A stretch of 64,000 bases of DNA from the NCBI RefSeq assembly GCF_018607995.1, contig NZ_JABBAL010000030.1:186001-250000 (forward strand), written 5' to 3'. The stretch's first letter is position 1, and the number at the start of each line of letters is the position of its first letter. The notes under the pieces were generated by a model. The model ran no database searches. It was not told where the DNA came from and saw only the letters and a list, made by a program, of their open reading frames with translations. Origin of the DNA: Planktotalea sp. (GTDB taxonomy: Bacteria > Pseudomonadota > Alphaproteobacteria > Rhodobacterales > Rhodobacteraceae). The position numbers were made by a program, and so were the translations under genes. Shown piece after piece: positions 9,154-20,551 of the stretch.

Positions 9154-10095
9154 ATGCCGCCAAAAGATATCATCATCGACACCGATCCGGGTCAGGACGA
9201 CGCAGCCGCAATCCTGCTTGCGCTTGGCAGCCCTGACGAGATCAACTTGCTAGGTATAACAGCTGTCGCTGGCAATGTACCCCTTGCCCTTACGCAAAAA
9301 AATGCTCGCATTGTTTGCGAGTTAGCGGGCAAAACGAATGTACCAGTCTTTGCAGGCTGCGACGCGCCACTTGTACGCAAATTGGTCACCGCAGAGCATG
9401 TTCATGGCAAGACTGGCCTTGATGGGCCTGCTTTACCGGATCCTGATATGTCTTTACAAGATCAGCACGGCGTTGATTTCATTATCGAAACCCTACGCGC
9501 GCGCCCTGTGGAAACTGTCACGCTGTGCCCGCTTGGGCCGCTGACCAATATCGCGACAGCGTTACAGCGTGCCCCCGACATTGCCGAACGCATTCAGGAA
9601 ATTGTGCTCATGGGTGGTGCTTATTTTGAGGTTGGTAACATCACCCCTGCCGCTGAATTCAACATTTACGTCGATCCAGAAGCTGCTGATATTGTGTTTA
9701 AATCCGGAGTAAAGATTACTGTTTTGCCACTGGATGTCACCCACAAGGTTCTCGTCACACCCGAGCGCATAAACGCCCTTCGCGCGCAGGCAACGCCTGT
9801 ATGTGATGCGATGGCCGACATGGTCGATTTTTTTGAGCGGTTTGACACAGGCAAATACGGTTCTGACGGCGCGCCTTTGCATGATCCATGCGTCACCGCC
9901 TATCTAATCAAGCCAGAGCTGTTTTCGGGCCGTTTCATAAATGTCGAAATCGAAACTCTGTCCGAATTGACTCTTGGCATGACTGTCGCGGATTGGTGGG
10001 GTGTCACAGATCGCGCACCGAACGCAAAGTTTATGGGTGACGTGGACGTGCAAGGCTTCTTTAATCTTCTGACAGAACGTTTGGCACGATTATGA
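9154..10095 (+). CDS. Inosine-uridine preferring nucleoside hydrolase
   Basis: Nucleoside hydrolases cleave the N-glycosidic bond of ribonucleosides for salvage. The 313-residue protein begins with the Ca-binding signature IIIDTDPGQDDAAAILLAL. It carries the conserved LCPLGPLTNIATAL, the substrate-site VLMGGAYFEVGNITP followed by AEFNIYVDPEAA, and the C-terminal LHDPCVTAYL that contributes a metal ligand. Length is standard. A good ribosome binding site (GGGAG) precedes the ATG. The stop overlaps the next gene by 4 bases. Base specificity (purine or pyrimidine) is not deducible. Confidence 0.93.
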   Translation: MPPKDIIIDTDPGQDDAAAILLALGSPDEINLLGITAVAGNVPLALTQKNARIVCELAGKTNVPVFAGCDAPLVRKLVTAEHVHGKTGLDGPALPDPDMSLQDQHGVDFIIETLRARPVETVTLCPLGPLTNIATALQRAPDIAERIQEIVLMGGAYFEVGNITPAAEFNIYVDPEAADIVFKSGVKITVLPLDVTHKVLVTPERINALRAQATPVCDAMADMVDFFERFDTGKYGSDGAPLHDPCVTAYLIKPELFSGRFINVEIETLSELTLGMTVADWWGVTDRAPNAKFMGDVDVQGFFNLLTERLARL

Positions 10096-10541
10096 GCCCC
10101 GCGCTTTACCGCGCAAAGCCCGACGATCTTGAGCGGCTCATGCCCCTCGGCGCAGCGTTCCACGCGGAAGAAATTCTACAATCAACAGAGGACACACGCC
10201 GCGCCACTCTTGCACCTCTGCTCGATGGCTCACCGCATGGAGCCGTGTACCTGATCGGCCCTCAACGTGCGCCAATTGGTTATATTGTCGTGACCTTTGG
10301 CTGGTCCGTTGCGCCTGGCGGCTTGGATGGGTTCATTGACGAGATCTTCATCAGCTCTGGTGCGCGCGGGCCTGGCGTTGGCTCCGAAGAGATCACCTCT
10401 CTCGTGGCCATGCTGAAATCCGTTGGAATGAAAGCGCTGTATCTTGAAGTCGATCCCAAAAATGCTCGCGCATTGCGGCTTTATGGGCGTTGCCATTTCA
10501 AGCCACGCAGCGGATATCAGATAATGTCGCGCGTGCTGTGA
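10092..10541 (+). CDS. GNAT family N-acetyltransferase
   Basis: This 149-residue protein has the GNAT fold: a YRAKPDDLERLMPL N-terminal strand-helix, the central GFIDEIFISSGARGPGVGSEEI acetyl-CoA pyrophosphate loop (a variant of RxxGxG/A, about 78-98), and a C-terminal LEVDPKNARALRLYGRCHF. The acceptor substrate is unknown. It overlaps the nucleoside hydrolase stop by 4 bases and is followed by selO after 12 bases, so the three form one operon. Confidence 0.85.
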   Translation: MSPALYRAKPDDLERLMPLGAAFHAEEILQSTEDTRRATLAPLLDGSPHGAVYLIGPQRAPIGYIVVTFGWSVAPGGLDGFIDEIFISSGARGPGVGSEEITSLVAMLKSVGMKALYLEVDPKNARALRLYGRCHFKPRSGYQIMSRVL

Positions 10542-10553
10542 AGGACTGAACAG

Positions 10554-11966
10554 ATGAAAACGACCTTTCCTTTCGACAATAGTTTCGCACAGCTTGGCAC
10601 AGGATTTTTCAGCTATCAAATGCCTGAACCCTCTCCCACGCCTGAGCTGATTGCCTATAACGAATCGCTCGGCTCAGAGTTGGGTATTGATGCAGGCGAT
10701 GACCGCGCCGCGATCTTTGGCGGGGCTTTGATCCCTGATGGCGCTGAACCGCTCGCGCAGCTCTATGCAGGCCATCAATTTGGCAATTACAACCCGCAAC
10801 TTGGCGATGGTCGCGCTGTGCTTTTGGGCGAAGTGGTTGATATCAATGGCAATCGCCGCGACATCCAACTTAAGGGCTCAGGCCGTACGCCTTATTCACG
10901 TAGTGGTGATGGCAAAGCATGGCTCGGCCCTGTCTTGCGCGAATATGTGGTGTCGGAGGCGATGCATGCCCTGGCAATACCGACGACCCGCGCGTTGGCC
11001 GCGGTCCGCACGGGCGAAGATATCTACCGCGAGGCGATTTTGCCAGGCGCGATCGTTACGCGCGTTGCTGCGTCCCACATCCGGGTCGGCACGTTTCAGG
11101 TCTTCGCCGCGCGCCAGCAAATCGATAAGCTCCAAGAGCTGTGCGATTACACACTCGCGCGTCATTATCAGCATGCGAATGGCCCTGAAGGCTTGCTGCA
11201 AGCGGCGATGGACGCGCAGGCCAAATTAATCCCTGCATGGATGGGTGTCGGCTTTATTCATGGCGTGATGAACACCGATAATTGTCAGATCGCAGGTGAA
11301 ACGATTGACTACGGCCCATGTGCTTTCATGGATGCATTTGCGTCAGATCGCGTGTTCAGCTCAATCGATCGCATGGCACGCTACAGCTACGCCAACCAGC
11401 CAGATATAGCGATTTGGAATATGGCGCAGCTGGCGACGTCTTTGGTGCCTCTTATGCCTGATGCAGAGGCGGCGGTTGAGCGGTTCACTACTATGTTACA
11501 CAAAATGAAAGATCACTTGCGTGCAGAGTGGCTGGCGGTCTTTGCTGAAAAACTGGGCATTTCGCAGCCCTATATTGAGGACGGCACGTTGATCGCTGAT
11601 CTGCTTGATCTAATGGAGAGATGTGGCTCTGATTTCACAAACACATTTGCGGCGCTCAACCATGGGTCTGCGATTGATGAGGTGACTGACCGCGTGGCCT
11701 ATAATGCTTGGCATCATAGGTGGTCAAACCGGATCAAAGATGAAAACGACCCCAAAGCACTCATGGCTCGGCGCAACCCTGTGATCATCCCGCGCAATCA
11801 TCGGATCGAACAGATGATTACCGCCGCAGTAGAGGGAGATTTCGCGCCGTTTCATCGCTTGAACGCAGCACTTCAAACCCCGTTTGAAGACTGCGAAGGT
11901 TTTGACGATCTGAAACGACCGCCAAGCACTGAAGAGATCGTCCCAGCGACCTTCTGCGGTACTTAA
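10554..11966 (+). CDS. selO: Protein adenylyltransferase SelO
   Basis: SelO is a pseudokinase-fold enzyme that transfers AMP to Ser, Thr or Tyr of proteins and is linked to redox homeostasis. The 470-residue protein shows YAGHQFGNYNPQLGDGRA (about 69-86), RTPYSRSGDGKAWLGPVLRE, the catalytic-loop equivalent HGVMNTDN (about 236-243) and DYGPCAFMDAF. The C terminus ends in FCGT, placing a Cys where animal SelO carries selenocysteine. It is the last gene of the nucleoside hydrolase-GNAT-selO unit, and its stop overlaps the convergent DMT transporter by 4 bases. Confidence 0.95.
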   Translation: MKTTFPFDNSFAQLGTGFFSYQMPEPSPTPELIAYNESLGSELGIDAGDDRAAIFGGALIPDGAEPLAQLYAGHQFGNYNPQLGDGRAVLLGEVVDINGNRRDIQLKGSGRTPYSRSGDGKAWLGPVLREYVVSEAMHALAIPTTRALAAVRTGEDIYREAILPGAIVTRVAASHIRVGTFQVFAARQQIDKLQELCDYTLARHYQHANGPEGLLQAAMDAQAKLIPAWMGVGFIHGVMNTDNCQIAGETIDYGPCAFMDAFASDRVFSSIDRMARYSYANQPDIAIWNMAQLATSLVPLMPDAEAAVERFTTMLHKMKDHLRAEWLAVFAEKLGISQPYIEDGTLIADLLDLMERCGSDFTNTFAALNHGSAIDEVTDRVAYNAWHHRWSNRIKDENDPKALMARRNPVIIPRNHRIEQMITAAVEGDFAPFHRLNAALQTPFEDCEGFDDLKRPPSTEEIVPATFCGT

Positions 11967-12853
11967 CTGGTGCGCTTTGCCCTGCGTGAAATCAACACGA
12001 GACCGATACACACAAGGATCAATGCTACAACCGTTTGCGCGTGGATCTCTTCGCCCAAGATCCACCAACCAAAGAACACGCTTAACACGGGTGACAGAAA
12101 CGAGAACGACGCAATGTCGGAGGCTGGGTAGATCTTCATCAGCGCGAACCATAGCAAAAACCCGAAGAGCACCATCACGATTGACTGAAACAACAGGCCG
12201 ATCCCGTGCATCATTTCGAATTCGCGGATCAGCGGCCCGAAGAGCGGGCTGAGCAAAAGCAAAACCACGCCCGAAATCGCCAACTGACACACGAGTTGCA
12301 GCTCTGCGGGCGCTTCGCTCACAGGCGTGAGGCGCACACAAAGTGCGATCCCTGCCCAGCCAAATGCTGCGATCAGGGCAAGCACATCGCCGAGCAAGCT
12401 CGCCTCGCCGCCGCCACGGTTCAAGAACGCCCATGCCACGCCGCAAATTGCTACCAGAAAACCGATCAAACGGATGCCTGTAAGTCGCTCACCGGGTAAA
12501 AAGAAATGCGCGATGATGCCAAGCCAGATCGGCATGGTGTAGAAAATCACGCTAGCACGGCTGACCGTTGTGATGTCGAGCGCGATGAAGAGGCAGAGAA
12601 ATTCGAAAGTGAACAAGAGCCCAATCAAAATTCCGCCCCAAAGTTGGCCACGGGTCATGCGAATGGGAATGCCACGCCATTTGATCCAAAACCAAAGCGC
12701 CACCAACCCAATCAAAGAGCGTGCTGCTGCCGAAAATATCGGCTGCAGCCCATCGATGGTGATCTTGATAACAATCTGGTTGAACGCAAACAGGCTCGCA
12801 AACACAAGCATCGCTATGACCCCAATGAGGTCTAATCTGTCTTTTCTATCCAT
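11963..12853 (-). CDS. DMT superfamily (EamA) transporter
   Basis: This is an inner-membrane protein with about ten predicted hydrophobic helices arranged as two EamA repeats (for example LIGVIAMLVFASLFAFNQIV and LLGDVLALIAAFGWAGIALC). The family exports metabolites such as amino acids, and the substrate is unknown. The ATG giving MDRKDRLDL is preferred (296 residues). An upstream GTG at 12901 would add 16 residues. It ends tail-to-tail with selO with a 4-base overlap, and its 5' end faces the CPA1 antiporter gene. Confidence 0.85.
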   Translation of the reverse strand: MDRKDRLDLIGVIAMLVFASLFAFNQIVIKITIDGLQPIFSAAARSLIGLVALWFWIKWRGIPIRMTRGQLWGGILIGLLFTFEFLCLFIALDITTVSRASVIFYTMPIWLGIIAHFFLPGERLTGIRLIGFLVAICGVAWAFLNRGGGEASLLGDVLALIAAFGWAGIALCVRLTPVSEAPAELQLVCQLAISGVVLLLLSPLFGPLIREFEMMHGIGLLFQSIVMVLFGFLLWFALMKIYPASDIASFSFLSPVLSVFFGWWILGEEIHAQTVVALILVCIGLVLISRRAKRTS

Positions 12854-12972
12854 CCTTTTGGCAAACCCGATGCAGCCCTGCGGGTCAAGTACGCAATTCA
12901 CTTGGTGCTTTCCAATTGCCCAGCCTGCCCCTAGTTTGCAGCAACTCTTGGCTTTTTAAAGTGTACTACCTT

Positions 12973-14223
12973 ATGAATTTCTTACAAATTACATCGCTTT
13001 TGATTGTTCTCGCGGGCGCGTTTGGTGCGTTGAACTATCTCTTTTTGAAACTGCCAAGCGCAATTGGCATTTTGGTGGTCTCGCTTCTGGCCTCTTTAGT
13101 TATCCTCTGCGTTGATCTCGTCGCCCCCGCCCTTGGGATTGCCGATGTGGTTCGTGACACCGTGACCGGCATCAATTTCTCTGAGGCACTGCTGGAAGGT
13201 ATGCTTGGCCTTTTACTATTCGCGGGTGCTTTGCATGTGAAGCTGAGTGATCTCAAAAAAGAATGGCGACTCGTGTGTCTTATGGCGACGATTGGCATCG
13301 CGCTCTCCACAGCAGTGGTTGGATTTGGTTTTTCTTGGCTTACGGGCATGCCCTTGATCGTTGCACTTGTCTTTGGTGCGTTAATTTCGCCGACGGATCC
13401 AGTCGCAGTCTTAGGGGTTTTACGCGGAGCAGACTTGCCGAAATCGCTGGAAACCAAGATTGCAGGTGAATCGCTTTTTAATGATGGCGTCAGCTATGTC
13501 GTTTTCCTCGTGCTTGTTGGCATAGCCTTTCCCCATGGCGATGATCATCATAGCAGCGGCGCCGCTGATGCCGTTAAACTGTTCTTCCAAGAAGCGGTTG
13601 GCGGAGCGGTTCTTGGGATTGTACTTGGCTGGCTCACATTCCGTTTGATGCGCCGCATTGATGATTATTCTCTCGAAGTGCTTCTGACCCTTGGCCTAGC
13701 GTTTGGTGGCTATGAATTGGCGGTCTTTCTGCATGTTTCTGCCCCAATCATGGCGGTCTGCGCCGGTCTGTTGATTGGCGATATCGGCACCAAGGAAGGC
13801 ATGACGCAGCAAACCCGCGAGTATGTGGATGCGTTTTGGAAATTGATTGACGAGATCCTGAATGCAGTCCTGTTCTTGTTGATCGGCTTTGAAGCTTTCG
13901 CGATTGCTTTCGATACAAGCTTCCTTGTGACGGGCATCATTACGATAGTCCTGGCATTGGTCGCACGCCTTGCCGCAGTGGCGATCCCTGTGCTGCTGCG
14001 GAAACCTTTCCGCCAATTCAGTCCAGGCGTCATTCCGATAATGACTTGGGGTGGCCTCAAAGGTGGTATCTCCGTCGCTTTGGCCCTGTCTCTGCCTGAG
14101 GGGGAATGGAAGCCACTAATTCTCACCGCGACCTATGTTGTGGTGATCTTCTCGATTATTGTACAAGGTCTTACAGTTGCACGCCTCGCAAACCGCTTTG
14201 GTCGCGCACCAGATTTGGTCTAA
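12973..14223 (+). CDS. CPA1 family Na+/H+ antiporter
   Basis: This 416-residue polytopic membrane protein (about 12 helices) belongs to the monovalent cation:proton antiporter-1 family (NhaP/NHE). Diagnostic segments are GALISPTDPVAVLGVLR and the ion-site motif GESLFNDGVSYVVFL. LLTLGLAFGGYELA and the C-terminal MTWGGLKGGISVALALSLP also match. A His-rich loop (HGDDHHSS) lies after the ND helix. It exchanges Na+ or K+ for H+ across the inner membrane, which fits a marine organism. The start at MNFLQITSLL is chosen over an in-frame ATG at 12916, whose extra residues are not membrane-like. Confidence 0.92.
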   Translation: MNFLQITSLLIVLAGAFGALNYLFLKLPSAIGILVVSLLASLVILCVDLVAPALGIADVVRDTVTGINFSEALLEGMLGLLLFAGALHVKLSDLKKEWRLVCLMATIGIALSTAVVGFGFSWLTGMPLIVALVFGALISPTDPVAVLGVLRGADLPKSLETKIAGESLFNDGVSYVVFLVLVGIAFPHGDDHHSSGAADAVKLFFQEAVGGAVLGIVLGWLTFRLMRRIDDYSLEVLLTLGLAFGGYELAVFLHVSAPIMAVCAGLLIGDIGTKEGMTQQTREYVDAFWKLIDEILNAVLFLLIGFEAFAIAFDTSFLVTGIITIVLALVARLAAVAIPVLLRKPFRQFSPGVIPIMTWGGLKGGISVALALSLPEGEWKPLILTATYVVVIFSIIVQGLTVARLANRFGRAPDLV

Positions 14224-14268
14224 AGACACATCTTTCAGGGTACCTCGCCCGCATTCAGGAGAATACAT

Positions 14269-15153
14269 ATGAGCCTCATGGGAACACTGGCAAAAGTTGC
14301 AATCGGATATGCAACTGCGCGCGGCGTGGACAAAATGGCCAGCGGTGGTGGCCTTGGCGCACTTTTGGGTGGTCAGCAGGCAGAGGCTGGTGCCGAGGCG
14401 GCAAACCTAATGGCAGATATGATGGGCAAAATGATGGGCGGCGGCGCTGAGGGCGGCTCTAACCCTATGGCCGATATGATAAGCAAGCTCACAGGTGGCG
14501 GCGCTGAAGGCGGCTCCAATCCTATGGCGGATATGATGGCGCAAATGACCAGCGGCGGAGCTGCCGGCGGTGGCATGGATTTGCAAGGCATGCTTGGCGG
14601 TCTTATGGGCGGCGCCGCAGATGCAGGCGCTGACAAAGGCGGTTTGCTTTCCTCCCTCACCGGAGGCGGCGGCGCTGCTGGCGCAGGTGCAGGCGTTGGC
14701 ATGGCAGGCATTTTCGCAGCTCTTGGCGGCGCAGCAGCTGTTGGTGGGAAAGGTATGGGCGACATGCTTGATGGCTTTAGCAAAGTGGCACCTGCGGCCC
14801 CAGAAGCCGAAAAAAACGCAGGCTTGATGCTGCGCGCAATGATCCAAGCCGCTAAATGCAATGGCGATATTGATGAGGGCGAACGCCAAAAGATCCTAGA
14901 GACCTTAGGCGATGATGCAGAAGCTGAGGACATGGCGTTCATTCAAGCGCAGCTTGCAGCACCTGTTGATGTCGAAGGCCTCGCGGCTGATACGCCTGAT
15001 GCGCAGAAGTTCCAGCTCTACGCGATGTCGATGATGTCGATCCGCGTTGATACCCCTGCAGAGAAAGCCTACATGTCAGCGTTGGCTGACGCCCTTGGCA
15101 TTGATGCGCAGACTGCGCAAATCCTGAACATGCAGATGGGTGTTACGGGGTAA
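14269..15153 (+). CDS. TerB/DUF533-like protein with Gly/Ala/Met-rich repeat region
   Basis: The 294-residue protein has two parts. The C-terminal half (about 180-294) is a helical DUF533/TerB-type domain: EKNAGLMLRAMIQAAKCNGD, then IDEGERQKILETLGDDA, then a conserved PAEKAYMSALADALGID. The N-terminal half is Gly/Ala/Met-rich and low in complexity. It includes three tandem 19-residue units of the type NPMADMISKLTGGGAEGGS (bases 14404-14574) and a hydrophobic Gly-rich stretch (about 140-165) that may insert in a membrane. Function is unknown; tellurite-resistance naming should not be taken literally. A strong terminator follows. Confidence 0.85.
   Translation: MSLMGTLAKVAIGYATARGVDKMASGGGLGALLGGQQAEAGAEAANLMADMMGKMMGGGAEGGSNPMADMISKLTGGGAEGGSNPMADMMAQMTSGGAAGGGMDLQGMLGGLMGGAADAGADKGGLLSSLTGGGGAAGAGAGVGMAGIFAALGGAAAVGGKGMGDMLDGFSKVAPAAPEAEKNAGLMLRAMIQAAKCNGDIDEGERQKILETLGDDAEAEDMAFIQAQLAAPVDVEGLAADTPDAQKFQLYAMSMMSIRVDTPAEKAYMSALADALGIDAQTAQILNMQMGVTG
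14404..14574 (+). repeat. Three tandem 57-bp in-frame repeats inside the TerB-like gene
   Basis: Three consecutive 19-codon units begin at 14404, 14461 and 14518. They encode NLMADMMGKMMGGGAEGGS, NPMADMISKLTGGGAEGGS and NPMADMMAQMTSGGAAGGG. Units 1 and 2 share the whole GGGAEGGS segment. The spacing keeps frame, so copy number could change without disrupting the protein. Confidence 0.85.
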
Positions 15154-15177
15154 TCAAACCTACCCATTGTAAAAACA

Positions 15178-15215
15178 GACCGTCGCACATCGATGATGTG
15201 CGGCGGTCTTTTTTT
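15178..15215 (+). terminator. Rho-independent terminator after the TerB-like gene
   Basis: A 14-bp stem (GACCGTCGCACATC with GATGTGCGGCGGTC, one G-U pair) closes a GAT loop and is followed directly by seven T residues. It begins 25 bases after the TerB-like stop codon. Confidence 0.92.
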
Positions 15216-15358
15216 GGAAACGTCAGTGAAAAGAAGGCTTGTGTTTATACTCAAGAATAGCTCCGAGCCAGTATCAGTGCTGTTCAGTTAACGCGGCTGT
15301 GAATTGACCGGATCAAGTGTTCAGTTATGTGACGGCAAACACAACAAAGGAGACCCAC

Positions 15359-16276
15359 GCGCAACTCACCCGTCGTCAAACTCTGCTCTCTGGAGCCGCC
15401 CTTCCACTTGCCGCTGCTGCCGCGCCGACTGCTACGTTGGTTGCTGGTCACTCAGCGACAACGATGCCAACGCACCGCGATTTCACGCTCGGTGATTTTC
15501 GCGTGACGACCCTGCTTGTCGGGTCTCGCAGTGTTGAAAGTCCGCAGAATATCTTCGGAATGAACGTCAGTGCTGACGAATTCAATGAGGTCAGCGCTGC
15601 GAATTTCATTTCCACCGAAGCCGCGCAATTCTTCTTTACGCCAACAGTGGTTAACACAGGCTCAGAGGTTATCTTGTTCGACACAGGTTTGAACGCTGCA
15701 GGCACGAGCAAAGCGTTGAACGCCGCTGGTTACGAGACGAGCGATGTCACACATGTGGTTCCGACGCACATGCACGGCGATCACATTGGCGGTCTCACGG
15801 ATGAAAGCGGTAATGAGACTTTTGCGGGCGCTGCATATGTGACAGGACAGGAAGAATTCGACAGCTGGGCGAAGGCCGAAAACGAAGGATTTAACGCCAA
15901 GTTGCGCCCATTGGCAGAGAAGATGGCATTCTTTCAAGGCGGTGCGGATGTGCGCTCTGGCATTACGGCAGTTGAAGCCTTTGGCCACACGCCCGGTCGC
16001 ATGGGCTAAATGCTGGAAAGCGGCGGCAAGCAGTTGTTGCTGATGGCGGATACAGCGAACCACTATGCCTGGTCTGTGGCCTATCCCGATTGGGAAGTGC
16101 GCTTTGACATGGACAAAGCGGCAGCTGCGGCAACGCGTAAGAAACTGATGGATGTGGCATCTGCGGATCGATTCCCGCTGATTGGCTACCACATGCCGTT
16201 CCCGGGGATGGGCTTTATCGAGACGCGTGGCGAAGGCGGCTATCGCTACGTGCCGCACAGCTATCAGCTGATCTAA
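15359..16276 (+). pseudogene. Tat-exported metallo-beta-lactamase-fold hydrolase, interrupted
   Basis: The frame encodes a Tat signal (LTRRQTLLSGAALPLAAAAA), an MBL-fold core with the zinc motif THMHGDHIGG and the later metal His in GHTPGRMG. It then meets an in-frame TAA at 16007-16009 and continues in the same frame (MLESGGKQLLLMADTANHY to the end at 16276). Homologues read GHTPGHMGYxLxSGG here, so the stop most simply replaces a Tyr codon. The proper start also seems lost: the ribosome-binding AAAGGAG ends six bases before codon GCG at 15359, where an ATG is expected, and the next in-frame ATG (15317) lies upstream of it. Two independent lesions indicate a pseudogene. Confidence 0.85.
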
Positions 16277-16300
16277 ATCCATCGCAAACGAGTTGTATTG

Positions 16301-16334
16301 AACCGGTCAGCGCGTCTGGTCGGTTTTCTTTTTT
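16301..16334 (+). terminator. Terminator after the metallo-hydrolase pseudogene
   Basis: AACCGGTCAG and CTGGTCGGTT form a 10-bp stem (two G-U pairs) around CGCGT, followed by a T-rich tract (TTCTTTTTT). It lies between the convergent pseudogene and the helicase gene. The transcription unit therefore still has a terminator although the reading frame is broken. Confidence 0.8.
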
Positions 16335-16384
16335 GTTCATACTAAAATTAACGAAAGACGTAAGTGTTACGCCTCCGTTATTCT

Positions 16385-17725
16385 CTAAGATGCGCTTGGC
16401 TTTGCACCACCGCCGCCACTACGACGTCGACGACCACCACCGGGCTTTCCGCCACCGCCACCTGGACGACCGCCACCACCACCAGGTCGACCACCGCCTC
16501 CGCCGCCGCCACGACGACCACCGCCACCGCCTTTACCGCGACCACCCATGCCAGAGCGGCTTTTCGCCGACACACCATCGAAATCAACCCAAGGCGTGCC
16601 AGAGGCAACGGGGATCGAGGTTTTCATGGTCTTTTCGATGTCTTTCAGCAGATCCATTTCGTCTGGTGCACAGAACGCAATCGCAGCACCATCTTTGCCC
16701 GCACGCGCGGTACGACCAATGCGGTGCACATATGCGTCAGGCACATTAGGCAGCTCATAGTTATAGACGTGACGCACATCAGGAATATCAAGTCCGCGCG
16801 CCGCAACGTCCGTTGCGACCAGCACTTTCATCTCACCGGCTTTAAAGGCCGCCAATGCGCGTTCACGCTGGCCTTGGCTCTTATTACCATGGATCGATGT
16901 CGCTGCGAAACCACGCGCAACCAACTGCTTCATCAGTTTTTCGCAACCGTGCTTTGTGCGACCAAACACCAATGCGCGCTCGTCTTTGTGTTCGCCAAGC
17001 AGCTCGATCAGCAAAGACTGCTTTTCCGTTTTCGCAATAAAATGAACTACTTGCGTGACTTTATCCGCAGCTTTTCCCGGGGGCGACACTTGGATACGAC
17101 GCGGGCTCTTCAGATATGTGTTGGCGATCTCGTTCATCAGCTTCGGCATAGTCGCTGAGAACAACATCGTTTGGCGCTGCTCCGGCAAGACTGCCGCGAT
17201 TTGACGTAGCGCGTGGATAAAGCCCATGTCGAGCATTTGATCCGCTTCGTCGAGCACGAGGAAATGCGACTCTTTCAAGGTCAGCGCACGGCGATCCATC
17301 AAATCAATCAAACGACCCGGTGTTGCCACCAGAATGTCGATTCCCCTTTCCAAACGCTTGGATTGCACATTGATCGACTGACCACCCACAACCAGCGCGA
17401 CTTTTATCGGCGTGCCTTTGGTGTAGTCTTTGAGGTTCTCAACGATCTGACCCGCAAGCTCTCGTGTAGGCGCAAGAATAAGCGCGCGCACGGTTTTCGG
17501 CGAAGGACGCCCCGGGTTTTCGCTGAGCAATGTAATCAAAGGCAAACCAAAAGCGGCAGTCTTTCCAGTGCCGGTTTGCGCCAGACCCAGAACATCGTGA
17601 CCGTTTAAGGCCTCTGGGATTGCGCGGGCTTGGATTGGTGTCGGTGTGGTGAGGCCAAGCTCTTTCAAACGAGCGACAAGACGCTCGGACAGGCCCATAG
17701 TTTCAAATTCACTCAACGGATACAT
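16385..17725 (-). CDS. rhlE: DEAD-box ATP-dependent RNA helicase, RhlE type
   Basis: This 446-residue DEAD-box helicase unwinds short RNA duplexes in ribosome assembly or RNA decay. Visible motifs in order are: Q motif (about residues 23-38), AQTGTGKTAAFGLP (Walker A), PTRELAGQI, TPGRLIDLMDR, VLDEADQMLDMGF (DEAD), SATMP, LVATDVAARGLDI and HRIGRTARAGKDG. The C-terminal 60 residues are a Gly/Arg-rich tail with repeated GGGGGRPGG-type units, likely an RNA-binding extension. The start at MYPLSEFETM has AAGGAC close upstream. It diverges from fur. Confidence 0.93.
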   Translation of the reverse strand: MYPLSEFETMGLSERLVARLKELGLTTPTPIQARAIPEALNGHDVLGLAQTGTGKTAAFGLPLITLLSENPGRPSPKTVRALILAPTRELAGQIVENLKDYTKGTPIKVALVVGGQSINVQSKRLERGIDILVATPGRLIDLMDRRALTLKESHFLVLDEADQMLDMGFIHALRQIAAVLPEQRQTMLFSATMPKLMNEIANTYLKSPRRIQVSPPGKAADKVTQVVHFIAKTEKQSLLIELLGEHKDERALVFGRTKHGCEKLMKQLVARGFAATSIHGNKSQGQRERALAAFKAGEMKVLVATDVAARGLDIPDVRHVYNYELPNVPDAYVHRIGRTARAGKDGAAIAFCAPDEMDLLKDIEKTMKTSIPVASGTPWVDFDGVSAKSRSGMGGRGKGGGGGRRGGGGGGGRPGGGGGRPGGGGGKPGGGRRRRSGGGGAKPSAS

Positions 17726-17900
17726 GTCCTTTAGGGGTATATGTTGCAGCGCAGCCCGTGTTTGGGCGCGTTTTGCAGTATTTTATGCGCTCATGGCCCC
17801 TTTGGGCCTGCAAGTCAACCGCAGCGCCCGCGCCTGCCCCCTTTTCCGCGGCTTCCGCATGCGCTAAGGACCCCCTAATAGATGAAGCCGGAGCCCCGTC

Positions 17901-18323
17901 ATGGCCGATACAACCATCATTGAACGCTGCGAGGAAAAAGGTCTGCGCATGACCGGCCAACGCCGCACCATCGCGCGCGTACTTGAGGCCAGCGCGGATC
18001 ATCCTGACGTGGAAGAACTATATGCACGCGCCTCTGCAGAGGATGACGGCATTTCTATCGCGACGGTGTACCGCACAGTGAAATTGTTCGAAGAAGCGGA
18101 CATTCTGGACAAGTTAGAGTTCGGCGACGGACGTGCGCGCTATGAAGATGCAGAACGTGATCACCACGATCACTTGATCGACATGAATTCAGGCGAAGTC
18201 ATTGAATTCGTGGACCCAGAGATTGAAGAGCTGCAAGAACGAATAGCCGCCCGTCTCGGTTACACGCTGAAAGGCCACAAGCTCGAACTTTATGGCGTAC
18301 CCGTAAAACCGAAAGCTCAATAA
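17901..18323 (+). CDS. fur: Fur family metal-responsive repressor
   Basis: This 140-residue winged-helix repressor shows the DNA-binding domain (LRMTGQRRTIARVLEAS, then ISIATVYRTVKLFEEADIL) and the metal/dimerisation domain. The histidine cluster DHHDHLIDMNSGEVIEF (about 85-102) and ELQERIAARLGYTLKGHKLELYG match the Fur/Mur branch and not Irr or Zur. It lacks the C-terminal CxxC pairs of E. coli Fur, as is usual in alphaproteobacteria, where this branch may sense manganese. GGAG precedes the ATG. A DMT transporter gene starts 3 bases after the stop. Confidence 0.9.
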   Translation: MADTTIIERCEEKGLRMTGQRRTIARVLEASADHPDVEELYARASAEDDGISIATVYRTVKLFEEADILDKLEFGDGRARYEDAERDHHDHLIDMNSGEVIEFVDPEIEELQERIAARLGYTLKGHKLELYGVPVKPKAQ

Positions 18324-18326
18324 CGA

Positions 18327-20550
<2,224 letters not shown>

Positions 20551-20551
<1 letters not shown>

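Noticed and set aside
11724-12446. 240-codon minus-strand frame across the selO/DMT junction
   Set aside because: It overlaps two well-supported genes and lacks recognisable motifs.
16390-16550. Regular short repeats resembling an array
   Set aside because: They encode the Gly/Arg/Pro tail of the RhlE helicase; spacers and palindromic repeats of a CRISPR array are absent.
16364-17158. 264-codon plus-strand frame opposite the RhlE helicase
   Set aside because: It is antisense to a clearly conserved helicase; the His/Thr-rich start mirrors the Gly-rich tail codons.
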